A stretch of 25,912 nucleotides of DNA, taken from the NCBI GenBank assembly GCA_017451145.1, contig JAFSSG010000010.1, positions 1 to 25,912 of the forward strand, given 5' to 3'. Shown in pieces: positions 18,250 through 25,870 of the stretch. The position numbers were made by a program, and so were the translations under genes. The first letter of the stretch is position 1. The number at the start of each line of letters is the position of its first letter. Source of the stretch: Clostridia bacterium. GTDB lineage: Bacteria; Bacillota_A; Clostridia; UBA1381. The notes under the pieces were generated by a model. It did not search any database, was not told the origin of the DNA, and saw nothing but the letters and a program-made list of their open reading frames with translations.

Positions 18250-18264
18250 ATGCGTTATATATTA
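18236..18264 (-). promoter_or_regulatory. Putative sigma-E promoter of yabP-yabQ
   Basis: On the minus strand, TAATATA (18258-18264) matches the sigma-E -35 consensus KMATATT at six of seven positions. After 14 bases, CATATCTT (18236-18243) matches the -10 consensus CATACAHT at six of eight. The predicted start near 18229 lies beyond the 5' arm of the terminator hairpin, so the transcript would keep the yabP ribosome binding site unpaired. The match is by eye and the elements are short. Confidence 0.5.
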
Positions 18265-18501
18265 CAGCAGTTTATACATAAGAGGTGCATCATTTTTTAA
18301 AGCGTGTTCCTTTATGTCGGTAACCTCCGCTTTTATCCTTTTTTCGCCCATTCTTATAGATATAACATCTCCGACTTTGACATCATATGACGCCTTTGCC
18401 ACTCTTCCGTTTACCTCTACTCTTTCCGCGTCACACGCTTCGTTAGCTATTGTGCGTCTTTTTATAAGCCGTGAAACTTTAAGAAATTTATCCAATCGCA
18501 T
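18262..18501 (-). CDS. rqcP: S4-domain RNA-binding protein RqcP (YabO)
   Basis: A 79-residue protein from the ATG at 18501, six bases after GGAGGGG. The longer open frame upstream runs antiparallel through hup in another frame and is not real. It is an S4 domain: MRLDKFLKVSRLIKRRTIANEACDAERVEVNGRVAKASYDVKVGDVISIRMGEKRIKAEV. RqcP acts with RqcH in ribosome-associated quality control, binding stalled 50S subunits during alanine tailing. Its place between hup and yabP is conserved in Clostridia. It follows the hup terminator by 14 bases, so it probably depends on partial readthrough. Confidence 0.93.
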   Translation of the reverse strand: MRLDKFLKVSRLIKRRTIANEACDAERVEVNGRVAKASYDVKVGDVISIRMGEKRIKAEVTDIKEHALKNDAPLMYKLL

Positions 18502-18516
18502 AAAACGCCCCTCCGT

Positions 18517-18550
18517 AAAAGAAAAGAAGCCTCCGATACGGAAGCTTCTT
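18517..18550 (-). terminator. Intrinsic terminator after hup
   Basis: On the minus strand, a 12-base-pair stem AAGAAGCTTCCG/CGGAGGCTTCTT (one G-T pair, three-base loop) is followed by TTCTTTT. It begins nine bases after the hup stop and lies just before the rqcP ribosome binding site. Confidence 0.8.
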
Positions 18551-18559
18551 GATTTTAGA

Positions 18560-18835
18560 TTACTTATTAACAGCAACTTTAAGAGCCTTACCAGCCTTGA
18601 AAGCAGGAACTTTTGATGCAGCAATCTTGATAGCAGCACCTGTTCTTGGGTTCTTACCTGTTCTTGCGCCTCTTTTTCTAACTTCGAATGTACCGAAACC
18701 AACAAGTTGAACCTTGTCGCCATCAGCCAAAGCACCTGTTACAGCACCGATTACAGCATTGATAGCCTTTTCAGCATCCTTTTTTGTTAATGAAGCGTTT
18801 TCTGCAACAGCTGCAATTAATTCTGTCTTGTTCAT
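18560..18835 (-). CDS. hup: HU-family DNA-binding protein
   Basis: A 91-residue HU protein: [91 protein letters not shown]. The arm motif [21 protein letters not shown] carries the intercalating proline (P63). It is a nucleoid protein that binds and bends DNA as a dimer. The ATG has a perfect AGGAGG six bases upstream. It is the first gene of the hup-rqcP unit, with a good sigma-A promoter and its own terminator, consistent with high expression. Confidence 0.98.
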   Translation of the reverse strand: MNKTELIAAVAENASLTKKDAEKAINAVIGAVTGALADGDKVQLVGFGTFEVRKRGARTGKNPRTGAAIKIAASKVPAFKAGKALKVAVNK

Positions 18836-18890
18836 AATAATCCTCCTAATAGTTTATTTCGGGAATTTTATCATTCCCTTACGAGTATGT

Positions 18891-18919
18891 ATTCTATTAT
18901 AAAGATTCTGTCTTGTCAA
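18891..18919 (-). promoter_or_regulatory. sigma-A promoter of hup
   Basis: On the minus strand, TTGACA (18914-18919), 17-base spacer, TAGAAT (18891-18896). The start is predicted near 18884. The leader contains a small perfect inverted repeat GGGAAT-N6-ATTCCC (18861-18878), which may form a 5' hairpin. Confidence 0.78.
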
Positions 18920-19037
18920 TAGTTTTAGGTGAATTTTAGCAATTTTTTTTAAATTTACGGCACTTTTTTAGCAAATTTAACAAAATATTTCAAAAAAATG
19001 CACTTTTTTACCGATTTTTCAGCGAAAGGAACATATT

Positions 19038-20423
19038 ATGAACGAGCTTTCTTATTCGAAAAATACCCTTTTTTTGATTTTTGCGGGTGGGTTTTCGCAA
19101 ATTTTCGGAGCTGTTATAAGAGTTTTCCTTTCACATCGCCTTAAAGCTGAGGGTATGGCACTTTATCAGGTTTCACTTTGCATTTATTCCGTATTTCTTA
19201 CTCCCGTTCTGTTCGGTATGCCTGTCGCACTGACTCAATTTATATCAAAGCATCGGGGTTCTGAAAGAAACAGCGACATATCGGGCGGAACGGTTTTCTC
19301 CTTTAAAATTATGTGCGGATTGGGAATTTTAAGCGGGTTTTTGATGTTTTTATCACGCCGTTTTCTTGCTATTTCTTTAAAGGAGCCGTCCGCAGAATAC
19401 GCCATTTTGGCTCTCTCACCCTCTGTATTTTTTGTGGCTTTGGGAGCTTTTGCAAAAAGCTGTTTTGAGGGGCATTCAAATATGCTCCCCTGTGCCGTAT
19501 CGCAAACGGCGGAGTCTATTTTAAAGCTTCTTTTCGCTTATCTTTTTATATGCATCTTCGGAATTTTCTCACTAAAATATGCCGTTATGGGTGCTACACT
19601 TGCGATAACCGTCGGAGAAGCTTTTGCGACCTTGATTTTATTTTTGTTTATGCCTCCCCTTTTAAAAAACGTCAAGCTATTTTCAAAATCGAAAATTCAC
19701 AGCGAAATAATCGCCTATGCCATTCCCGTTACGGCTTATGCCGTCATTTTGAGCTCCCTTAATCTTCTTGAAAATTCTGTAATACGCAACAGTCTTTTGG
19801 CGGTCAGATTCAATCATAGCCAAGCACAAAGACTCTTATTATCATATCCGAGTTTTATATCATCTTTTGAGTCGGTGAAAACCTGCGGAAAACTCTCGGC
19901 AAGAGGTGCAAATGCCCTTTACGGTGCATATTTCGGTTATGCTCTTACCGTAATACGCTTTCCCATAGGGCTTTTGCGGACTTTTTGCGTACCGTTTTTT
20001 CCATTGGCGTCAAGGTGTTTTGCGGAAAAAAATATAAAAAAACTGAAAAGCTCTGTATCAAGGCTAATAATGACAATGCTTCTTATTTCTGTTCCTATAG
20101 CTTTTTTAATTATCATTCTGTCACCGCAAATCACAAAAACAATATTCGGCTCTGCGGAATATGCAAATATGCTGATTTTTGTAACTCCATTACTTATCAT
20201 ACTTCCCTTAACCGACCTGTTTTCAACGCTTTGGTATGCCTCGGGAAAGACCTTTCCGCCCTTTATTTTCAGCGTTATAGCCTCGATTTTAAGCGTTTTT
20301 TTGTCTGCCCTTTTAATAAGAATACCCTGCCTCAATATTTTGGGCGTTGCGGTTTCTACGGTGATTTCATCAGCATTTGAGCTATTTTTGTTTTTCTGTT
20401 TTACCAATCGCTATATAAAATAA
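19038..20423 (+). CDS. spoVB: SpoVB/MurJ-type lipid flippase (MOP superfamily polysaccharide exporter)
   Basis: A 461-residue polytopic membrane protein with about 12-14 hydrophobic segments. Family-like stretches are FLIFAGGFSQIFGAVIRVFLSHRLKAEGMALYQVSLCIYSVFLTPVLFGMPVALTQFISKH (about 13-71) and FFVALGAFAKSCFEGHSNMLPCAVSQTAESILKLLFAYLF (about 130-170), the latter matching the 'G-x-x-Q/G-x-x-N-M-x-P-x-A-x-S-Q' segment of SpoVB proteins. The family moves lipid-linked precursors across the membrane; SpoVB is needed for spore cortex. Its place next to the hup-yabP-yabQ block supports the sporulation reading, but a vegetative flippase is possible. The ATG has AAAGGA seven bases upstream. No clear promoter is visible in 18920-19037, only two copies of GCACTTTTTTA 40 bases apart. 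Confidence 0.82.
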   Translation: MNELSYSKNTLFLIFAGGFSQIFGAVIRVFLSHRLKAEGMALYQVSLCIYSVFLTPVLFGMPVALTQFISKHRGSERNSDISGGTVFSFKIMCGLGILSGFLMFLSRRFLAISLKEPSAEYAILALSPSVFFVALGAFAKSCFEGHSNMLPCAVSQTAESILKLLFAYLFICIFGIFSLKYAVMGATLAITVGEAFATLILFLFMPPLLKNVKLFSKSKIHSEIIAYAIPVTAYAVILSSLNLLENSVIRNSLLAVRFNHSQAQRLLLSYPSFISSFESVKTCGKLSARGANALYGAYFGYALTVIRFPIGLLRTFCVPFFPLASRCFAEKNIKKLKSSVSRLIMTMLLISVPIAFLIIILSPQITKTIFGSAEYANMLIFVTPLLIILPLTDLFSTLWYASGKTFPPFIFSVIASILSVFLSALLIRIPCLNILGVAVSTVISSAFELFLFFCFTNRYIK

Positions 20424-20459
20424 GAGCATCGGCAAGTTACCTCAGCCGACGCCCTCTTT
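20422..20459. terminator. Bidirectional terminator between spoVB and cca
   Basis: AAGAGCATCGGC and GCCGACGCCCTCTTTT form a stem around an 11-base loop, with an eight-base-pair core (GCATCGGC/GCCGACGC; the one mismatch on the plus strand is a G-T pair on the minus strand). Plus-strand transcripts end in CTTTT; minus-strand transcripts end in CTTATTTTATA. The right arm encodes the last codons of cca, and the cca stop lies in the loop. Confidence 0.65.
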
Positions 20460-21783
20460 TCAGCATAATTGCTCTTTTTATAAGGTATTCTCTATTATTC
20501 AGTGCCGGATCGATCAAGACTTCATCCAAAAGAAACTTCAGCGTATCGCCTATTTCACGCCCCGCCTTATAGCCCAGCTTTATCAGGTCACGCCCGTTTA
20601 TTTGAAGCTGTGATACCATATACGGCTGTCCTTCTGCAATAATCTGCTGTGCCTTTTCACGAACTTTACCTATTTTCGCAAGTCTGTCGCTTATATATAT
20701 CGGATTTTTCGCTTTATTATCCGCCTCTTGCAAGTCCATAAGCTTAAAAAAGAGTGTTTCGCCAGTTCTTCCGAGCATACGCTTTACCGCTGTCGGCAAC
20801 GCGTCCATATGCACATCATGATTTTCAATAAGCACCAAAATGTCGCGAATTGAGTCTTTATCCATTCTCAGTCTATGCAGGAGGTTATCTGCGATACGCA
20901 TACTCTCTCTGTGATGCCCGTAAAAATGATAAATCCCGTTTGCATCACGGCTCTGACTTGACGGCTTCCCCACATCATGCAAAAGTGCCGCCCATCTCAA
21001 AACCAAATCCTTCGGCGTATTTGCCACCGTCGCCATGATATGCTCACCGACATTATATATGTGATACTTGTTGTTCTGCTCTGTTGAAAAACATTCCGAA
21101 AGCTCCGGCATTATATACCGCATAAGCCCTGTTTTATGCAAAAGATAAAGTTTTTCGGGGTTGTCGCTTAAAAGAATTTTATTCAGCTCGGACAAAATCC
21201 GCTCACTGCTCACATTTTTTATAAGAACCGCACATTTTTTGATTCCGACTTCCGTATTCGCCTCTATTTCAAAATCAAGACATGCGGCAAACCGCACGGC
21301 ACGGAGCATACGGAGTGCGTCCTCTTTAAAACGTTTTTCGCTCTCTCCGACGCATTTTATTATCTTATTATCTATGTCACCGCGTCCGCCAAAGCAGTCC
21401 AAAAATCCGTATTTTAGGCTATACGCCATAGCATTTACGGTAAAGTCACGACGCTTTAAATCGGTTTCGATATCGTCAATATAGCAGACATTGTCCGGAT
21501 GACGCATATCCTTATATTCGCCCTCAGTACGAAAGGTGGTAACCTCAAACCCCGTTTTGTTAAGTACAACGGTCACCGTTCCATGTTTAAGCCCCGTATC
21601 TATCGTTCTCGGAAAAAGCGATTTAATCTGGTACGGCTTTGCGTTGGTTGCAATATCATAGTCGGACGGAGATATTCCCATAATGCTGTCACGGACCGCT
21701 CCGCCGACAATATATGCTTTAAATCCCGCATTTTCAAGCGTTTTTAAAACTTGTTCTGCGGAATGATTTAAAATCATCTCCAT
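20437..21783 (-). CDS. cca: CCA tRNA nucleotidyltransferase with HD domain
   Basis: A 448-residue class II nucleotidyltransferase. Seen: GGAVRD (27-32), the metal-binding D41/D43 in SDYDIAT, RRDFTVNAMAY (111-121), EDALRMLRAVRFAACL (154-169), and an HD domain starting at LRWAALLHDVGKPSSQ (H269, D270) with downstream GHHRES and ENHD histidines. The enzyme adds or repairs the 3' CCA of tRNAs; both tRNAs in this window already encode CCA, so here it would act in repair or on other tRNAs. The ATG at 21783 is preceded by a modest GGTGG. It converges on spoVB, sharing a terminator. Confidence 0.95.
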   Translation of the reverse strand: MEMILNHSAEQVLKTLENAGFKAYIVGGAVRDSIMGISPSDYDIATNAKPYQIKSLFPRTIDTGLKHGTVTVVLNKTGFEVTTFRTEGEYKDMRHPDNVCYIDDIETDLKRRDFTVNAMAYSLKYGFLDCFGGRGDIDNKIIKCVGESEKRFKEDALRMLRAVRFAACLDFEIEANTEVGIKKCAVLIKNVSSERILSELNKILLSDNPEKLYLLHKTGLMRYIMPELSECFSTEQNNKYHIYNVGEHIMATVANTPKDLVLRWAALLHDVGKPSSQSRDANGIYHFYGHHRESMRIADNLLHRLRMDKDSIRDILVLIENHDVHMDALPTAVKRMLGRTGETLFFKLMDLQEADNKAKNPIYISDRLAKIGKVREKAQQIIAEGQPYMVSQLQINGRDLIKLGYKAGREIGDTLKFLLDEVLIDPALNNREYLIKRAIMLKRGRRLR

Positions 21784-21810
21784 CTGTAACCACCGCCTTT
21801 TCCGAAAAAC

Positions 21811-21839
21811 AGTATATCATATAAATTCTGTTCATACAA
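21811..21839 (-). promoter_or_regulatory. Probable sigma-A promoter of cca
   Basis: On the minus strand, TTGTAT (21834-21839), 17-base spacer, TATACT (21811-21816), giving a start near 21804 and a leader of about 20 bases. The -35 box is a weaker match than those of the other promoters in the window. Confidence 0.55.
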
Positions 21840-21921
21840 GTATTACAATTCATTTTTATCGCAAAATTCGCAGACAAGGCATAAAATTTTCACCTCATGC
21901 TATGTATATGAGAAAAACCGC

Positions 21922-21950
21922 ACAATATGGAAGTTTGCGAATAGTATAAT
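21922..21950 (+). promoter_or_regulatory. Candidate promoter of the Cys/Asn-rich peptide gene
   Basis: Two overlapping readings are possible. A sigma-K-like form has AC (21922-21923), 16 bases, then AATAGTATA (21940-21948), one mismatch from CATANNNTA. A sigma-A-like form has a perfect TATAAT (21945-21950) but no good -35 box. The choice cannot be made by eye. The remaining gap between cca and this gene holds the cca promoter and nothing else recognisable. Confidence 0.35.
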
Positions 21951-21993
21951 AGTAAGCGGCGGATTCCGTTACATATTTGGGGAGGTGAATAAT

Positions 21994-22173
21994 ATGTGTC
22001 GCAGAAATAATAACTGCTGTAATTGCAGAAAATGTAATTGCGGTAACAACAGCTTAGTCGATAGCATTTTCGGCAATAATAATTCCAACGGTTGCAATCA
22101 GACAAATAATTGCTCTTGCAAGTGTAAATGCCAAAATTGTTGCGGAAACTGCTGCCAATGCTGCCAAAACTAA
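21994..22173 (+). CDS. Cys/Asn-rich small protein, function unknown (possible spore coat component)
   Basis: A 59-residue peptide from the ATG at 21994, eight bases after a strong GGAGG (21981-21985); an in-frame GTG at 21985 lies inside that site and is not the start. Composition is extreme: 17 Cys and 17 Asn. The Cys are in CC, CxC and CxxC spacing at both ends (MCRRNNNCCNCRKCNCG and CSCKCKCQNCCGNCCQCCQN), with one short non-Cys centre (SLVDSIFG). There is no signal peptide or membrane helix. Small Cys-rich proteins are known among spore coat and metal-binding proteins; neither role is shown. It lies alone on the plus strand between cca and the ABC pair, with terminator hairpins after it. 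Confidence 0.72.
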   Translation: MCRRNNNCCNCRKCNCGNNSLVDSIFGNNNSNGCNQTNNCSCKCKCQNCCGNCCQCCQN

Positions 22174-22177
22174 AATC

Positions 22178-22200
22178 AGGCAGCTATGCTGTAACTGCCT
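22178..22200 (+). terminator. Short hairpin after the Cys/Asn-rich gene
   Basis: AGGCAG and CTGCCT (six base pairs, 11-base loop) are followed by CTTAAAAG. It is weak alone, but it shares GGCAG/CTGCC arms with the larger hairpin at 22206-22241, so alternative pairings are possible. Confidence 0.45.
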
Positions 22201-22205
22201 CTTAA

Positions 22206-22241
22206 AAGCAAAATAACTGCCAAAAGGCAGTTATTTTGCTT
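22206..22241. terminator. Strong terminator at the end of the ABC exporter pair, probably bidirectional
   Basis: A perfect 16-base-pair stem (AAGCAAAATAACTGCC and its complement) with an AAAA/TTTT loop. On the minus strand it is followed by TTTAAGAGG and it overlaps the stop codon of the second ABC gene (22240-22242). On the plus strand the stem itself supplies TTATTTTGCTT after the G+C core. Confidence 0.78.
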
Positions 22242-24138
22242 ATTCAAGTTCAAATGCACCTGTGTAAAGCTGATAGTATTTTCCCTTCCTTGCGATAAGC
22301 TCCTCATGATTTCCACGCTCTATGATCCTTCCATGCTCCATAACCATTATGACATCGGCATTTTTAACGGTTGAAAGTCTATGTGCTATTACAAATACCG
22401 TTCTTCCCTTCATCAAACTGTCCATACCCTTTTGAACAATAGCTTCTGTTCTCGTGTCTATACTTGATGTTGCCTCGTCCAATATCATAACGGGCGGGTC
22501 CGCAACGGCGGCTCTTGCTATTGCAATAAGCTGACGCTGTCCCTGCGATATATTCGCTCCGTTATTTGCAATAACCGTTTCATATCCACTCGGAAGTCTT
22601 GTTATAAAATCGTCCGCTCCGACGAGTTTTGCCGCATTTACACATTCCTCGTCTGTCGCGTCAAGCTTTCCGTAACGGATATTATCCATAACCGTTCCCG
22701 TGAACAGATTTGTGTCCTGCAAAACTATGCCCAAAGACCTTCTTAAATCGCTCTTTTTTATCTTATTTATATTTATGCCGTCATACCGTATCTTGCCGTC
22801 GGCAATATCGTAAAACCTGTTTATGAGGTTTGTTATCGTCGTCTTTCCTGCACCTGTCGCACCGACAAAAGCAACCTTTTGCCCCGTTTTCGCATAAAGC
22901 GTTATATCGTGAAGAACGGGTTTGCCCTCTTCATATTCAAAATCCACTCCGTTTAGGGTTACTTCGCCTGAAAGCTTCGTATATGTCAGTGTGCCGTCGC
23001 CGTGCGGATGTTTCCACGCCCATATACCTGTACGTTTATCCGTTTCGGTTACGTTTCCGTTATCATCAATTACGGCATTTACAAGCGTTACATATCCGTT
23101 GTCCGTTTCGGGAAGTTCGTCCATAAGCGAAAATATTCTCTCTGCACCCGCAAGTGCCATAACAATCGCATTTATCTGTTGCGAACATTGATTTAAATTT
23201 CCCGTGAATTGCTTTGTCATATTAAGGAATGTTACCGCTATTGCAAGGGAGAATACCGGATTAAAGGAAAGTGCGATATTGTGTATGTTCAAAAGATAGA
23301 AAAGTCCGCCCATAACCGCCATAATAACATACAAAACGTTGCCTATATTCATTATGACAGGGCCTAACGAATTGGCATAGGCGTGTGCCTTACTGCTGTC
23401 GTCACGCAGCTTTTCGTTTATCTCTTGGAATTCCTTTTCGGCTTGATTTTCGTGGCAGAAAACCTTTATTATTTTCTGTCCGTTCATCATCTCCTGAATG
23501 AATCCTTCCGCACGTCCGAGCGATTTCTGCTGTTTTATAAAATACTTTGCCGAACCGCTCCCCGCTTTTTTAGATACAAACATCATAAACAGCACACCGA
23601 CAACAAGTATCAAAGTCATCCATATGCTGTAATAGAGCATTACTCCGAAGACGCAGACTACCACAACCCCCGCACGAAGCAGTGACGGTATCGCCTGTGA
23701 TATAAGCTGTCTTAAGGTGTCGATATCGTTTGTGTATGTGCTCATTATGTCGCCTGTTTTATGCGTATCAAAATAGCGGATTGGCAGGTTTTGCATACCG
23801 TCAAACATTTTCTGACGCATTTTTGCCAAAAATCCCTGTGTGATGACCGCCATAAGCTGATTATACACATACACCATAATAAGTGCCACAATATAAATCG
23901 AAACAAGCGTAATCATGGCAGGTACGAGCTCAGCTTTTGCACTAAGCCAATCACCCGTTTCGCCCCATTTCTCGATTATGGCAATGACTTTTTTGATAAA
24001 TATGTCGGGTATCGCTGACGCCGCTGACGAAATCAGGATAAACGCTATAGTGATCGGGAAAAGCACAGGATATGACTCAAACAGGCTTTTTATCACTCTT
24101 TTTATTGTATGGGGATTTGGTTTTTTTCTGTTATTCAT
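22240..24138 (-). CDS. Heterodimeric ABC exporter half-transporter, canonical Walker B subunit (BmrD/YheH-like)
   Basis: A 632-residue protein with an N-terminal six-helix membrane domain (about 25-335) and a C-terminal nucleotide-binding domain (about 390-632). Walker A is GATGAGKTT (426-434), Q-loop Q474, signature SQGQR (531-535, Gly replaced by Gln), Walker B ILDE with catalytic E555, and H-loop H586 in IAHRLS. Between the domains, residues 345-390 form an insert (VNAVIDDNGNVTETDKRTGIWAWKHPHGDG) that I recognise from related clostridial exporters. Such pumps export drugs, lipids or peptides; substrate cannot be predicted. The ATG overlaps the upstream partner gene by eight bases, with GGGGGTGG five bases upstream. 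Confidence 0.92.
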   Translation of the reverse strand: MNNRKKPNPHTIKRVIKSLFESYPVLFPITIAFILISSAASAIPDIFIKKVIAIIEKWGETGDWLSAKAELVPAMITLVSIYIVALIMVYVYNQLMAVITQGFLAKMRQKMFDGMQNLPIRYFDTHKTGDIMSTYTNDIDTLRQLISQAIPSLLRAGVVVVCVFGVMLYYSIWMTLILVVGVLFMMFVSKKAGSGSAKYFIKQQKSLGRAEGFIQEMMNGQKIIKVFCHENQAEKEFQEINEKLRDDSSKAHAYANSLGPVIMNIGNVLYVIMAVMGGLFYLLNIHNIALSFNPVFSLAIAVTFLNMTKQFTGNLNQCSQQINAIVMALAGAERIFSLMDELPETDNGYVTLVNAVIDDNGNVTETDKRTGIWAWKHPHGDGTLTYTKLSGEVTLNGVDFEYEEGKPVLHDITLYAKTGQKVAFVGATGAGKTTITNLINRFYDIADGKIRYDGININKIKKSDLRRSLGIVLQDTNLFTGTVMDNIRYGKLDATDEECVNAAKLVGADDFITRLPSGYETVIANNGANISQGQRQLIAIARAAVADPPVMILDEATSSIDTRTEAIVQKGMDSLMKGRTVFVIAHRLSTVKNADVIMVMEHGRIIERGNHEELIARKGKYYQLYTGAFELE

Positions 24139-25870
24139 CTATGCCACCCCCGCTCGTCTGCTGCTCATAAATTTCGCGGTATATCTCGCTTGTTTCAAGC
24201 AGTTTTCCGTGTGTGCCCATATCGGAAATCCTGCCGTTATCCATAACAACAATCATATCAGCGTCCTCGACAGATGCCACACGCTGTGCGATTATAATTT
24301 TTGTGGTTTCCGGCAGATATTCTTTTAGTCCCTTGCGAATTTTTGCGTCGGTTTTTGTGTCAACGGCACTCGTAGAGTCGTCTAAAATAAGAATTTTCGG
24401 TTTTTTGAGAAGTGCCCGTGCTATGCAAAGACGCTGTCTTTGACCGCCTGACACATTCGTTCCGCCCTGTTCGATTTTGGTTTCGTATTTTTCCGGAAAG
24501 CCTTCTATAAATTCATCGGCGGCAGCGATTTTACATACCTCTTTGATTTCCTCATCCGTTGCATTTTCGTTGCCCCATTTTAAATTCTCACTAATAGTGC
24601 CTGAAAATAGCAGATTTTTCTGCAAAACCACAGAAACAGCGTTCCTGAGCGTTTCTATGTCATATTCACGCACATCTTTTCCACCGACTAAAACTCTTCC
24701 CTCTGTAGCGTCATAAAGTCTTGGTATCAGCTGAACAAGCGATGACTTGCTCGAACCCGTACCGCCGATAACGCCGACCGTCATTCCCGATTCGATTTTC
24801 AGATTTATATCGGAAAGTGCAAAGAGCTTTGCCTTTTTGCTGTACTTAAAGCTGACGTCTTCAAATTCCAAAGAGCCGTCTGAAACGCTCATAACAGGAT
24901 TTTCCGGTTCACTAAGAGTCGGAGTTTCCGCTAAAACCTCAGATATTCTTTTTGCAGATTCAGCCGACATCGTGAGCATGACATATATCATTGACAGCAT
25001 CATTAAAGACATCAAAATCTGCATACCGTACGTGATCATTGCCGAAATCTGACCTATGCCTATTCCGCCAATTCGGTTTATTACAAGCTTTGAGCCTATG
25101 TATAGAATAAATACGGCATTGAAATTCACGCAAAGCTGCATAAGCGGCATATTCAGTGCCACAAGCCGTTCCGCTTTCGTGAAATCACGGCAAATATCCT
25201 GTGCCGCCGCACCGAACTTTTCCTTTTCGTATTCCTCACGTGAAAAGCCCTTTACAACACGCATGGCACGGACATTTTCCTCGATTGATTCGTTCATTTT
25301 GTCATATTTTTTAAAAACTCTGCGAAAAGCAGGCATTGCTTTTTGTGCAATCCTAAAAAGTCCTATCCCCAAAACGGGAATCGCGATTACAAATGCCGAT
25401 GCCAAAACTCCTCCCATCACATACGCCATTATTATTGAAAATATCAGCATCAAAGGACTTCTTATGGCTATTCTCGTTATCATCATATAGGACATCTGCA
25501 CGTTGTTAACGTCCGTTGTCATTCTTGTAACAAGCGATGAAGATGAGAATTTATCTATATTTTCAAAATCAAACGTCTGGATTTTACGAAACATATCCTG
25601 CCTTAAATTTTTTGCAAATCCCGTCGATGCGTTCGCACTTGTAAATGCCGCTCCGCCGCCGCACATAAGCGACAAAACCGCCATTACAATAAGCAACAGT
25701 CCCGTTTTTATTACCTCTGCTATTTCCACCTGTGCCTGAATATTGTTCACAAGCTCCGCCGTTATAAAGGGTATAAAGGTTTCAATGACCGCTTCAACCG
25801 TTATAAATATGAGCGTCCATATTGTAGGCGTTTTGTATTCTCTTACCGATTTTAAAAGCCTTTTTATCAT
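24131..25870 (-). CDS. Heterodimeric ABC exporter half-transporter, degenerate-site subunit (BmrC/YheI-like)
   Basis: A 579-residue protein with a six-helix membrane domain (about 15-310) and a nucleotide-binding domain (about 333-579). Walker A reads GGTGSSKSS (369-377), with Ser where Gly normally precedes Lys. The signature SGGQR (474-478) is canonical. Walker B is ILILDD, so the catalytic Glu is Asp (D498), and the H-loop His is Gln (Q529 in IAQRVAS). This is the degenerate half of a TM287/288- or BmrCD-like exporter; its good signature completes the active site of its partner. The ATG has GAGGTAGG close upstream. The 42 bases before it hold no complete promoter or regulator; the operon start may lie beyond the window. 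Confidence 0.92.
   Translation of the reverse strand: MIKRLLKSVREYKTPTIWTLIFITVEAVIETFIPFITAELVNNIQAQVEIAEVIKTGLLLIVMAVLSLMCGGGAAFTSANASTGFAKNLRQDMFRKIQTFDFENIDKFSSSSLVTRMTTDVNNVQMSYMMITRIAIRSPLMLIFSIIMAYVMGGVLASAFVIAIPVLGIGLFRIAQKAMPAFRRVFKKYDKMNESIEENVRAMRVVKGFSREEYEKEKFGAAAQDICRDFTKAERLVALNMPLMQLCVNFNAVFILYIGSKLVINRIGGIGIGQISAMITYGMQILMSLMMLSMIYVMLTMSAESAKRISEVLAETPTLSEPENPVMSVSDGSLEFEDVSFKYSKKAKLFALSDINLKIESGMTVGVIGGTGSSKSSLVQLIPRLYDATEGRVLVGGKDVREYDIETLRNAVSVVLQKNLLFSGTISENLKWGNENATDEEIKEVCKIAAADEFIEGFPEKYETKIEQGGTNVSGGQRQRLCIARALLKKPKILILDDSTSAVDTKTDAKIRKGLKEYLPETTKIIIAQRVASVEDADMIVVMDNGRISDMGTHGKLLETSEIYREIYEQQTSGGGIDE

Noticed and set aside
18502..18735. N-terminal extension of rqcP running back through hup
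   Set aside because: The extension is the third-frame reading of hup; the S4 domain begins at the ATG at 18501, which has a strong ribosome binding site.
24741..24767. Walker A Ser-for-Gly change in the first ABC gene as a damaging mutation
   Set aside because: The same protein has matching changes in Walker B and the H-loop while its partner has the complementary ones, so this is the expected degenerate half of a heterodimer.
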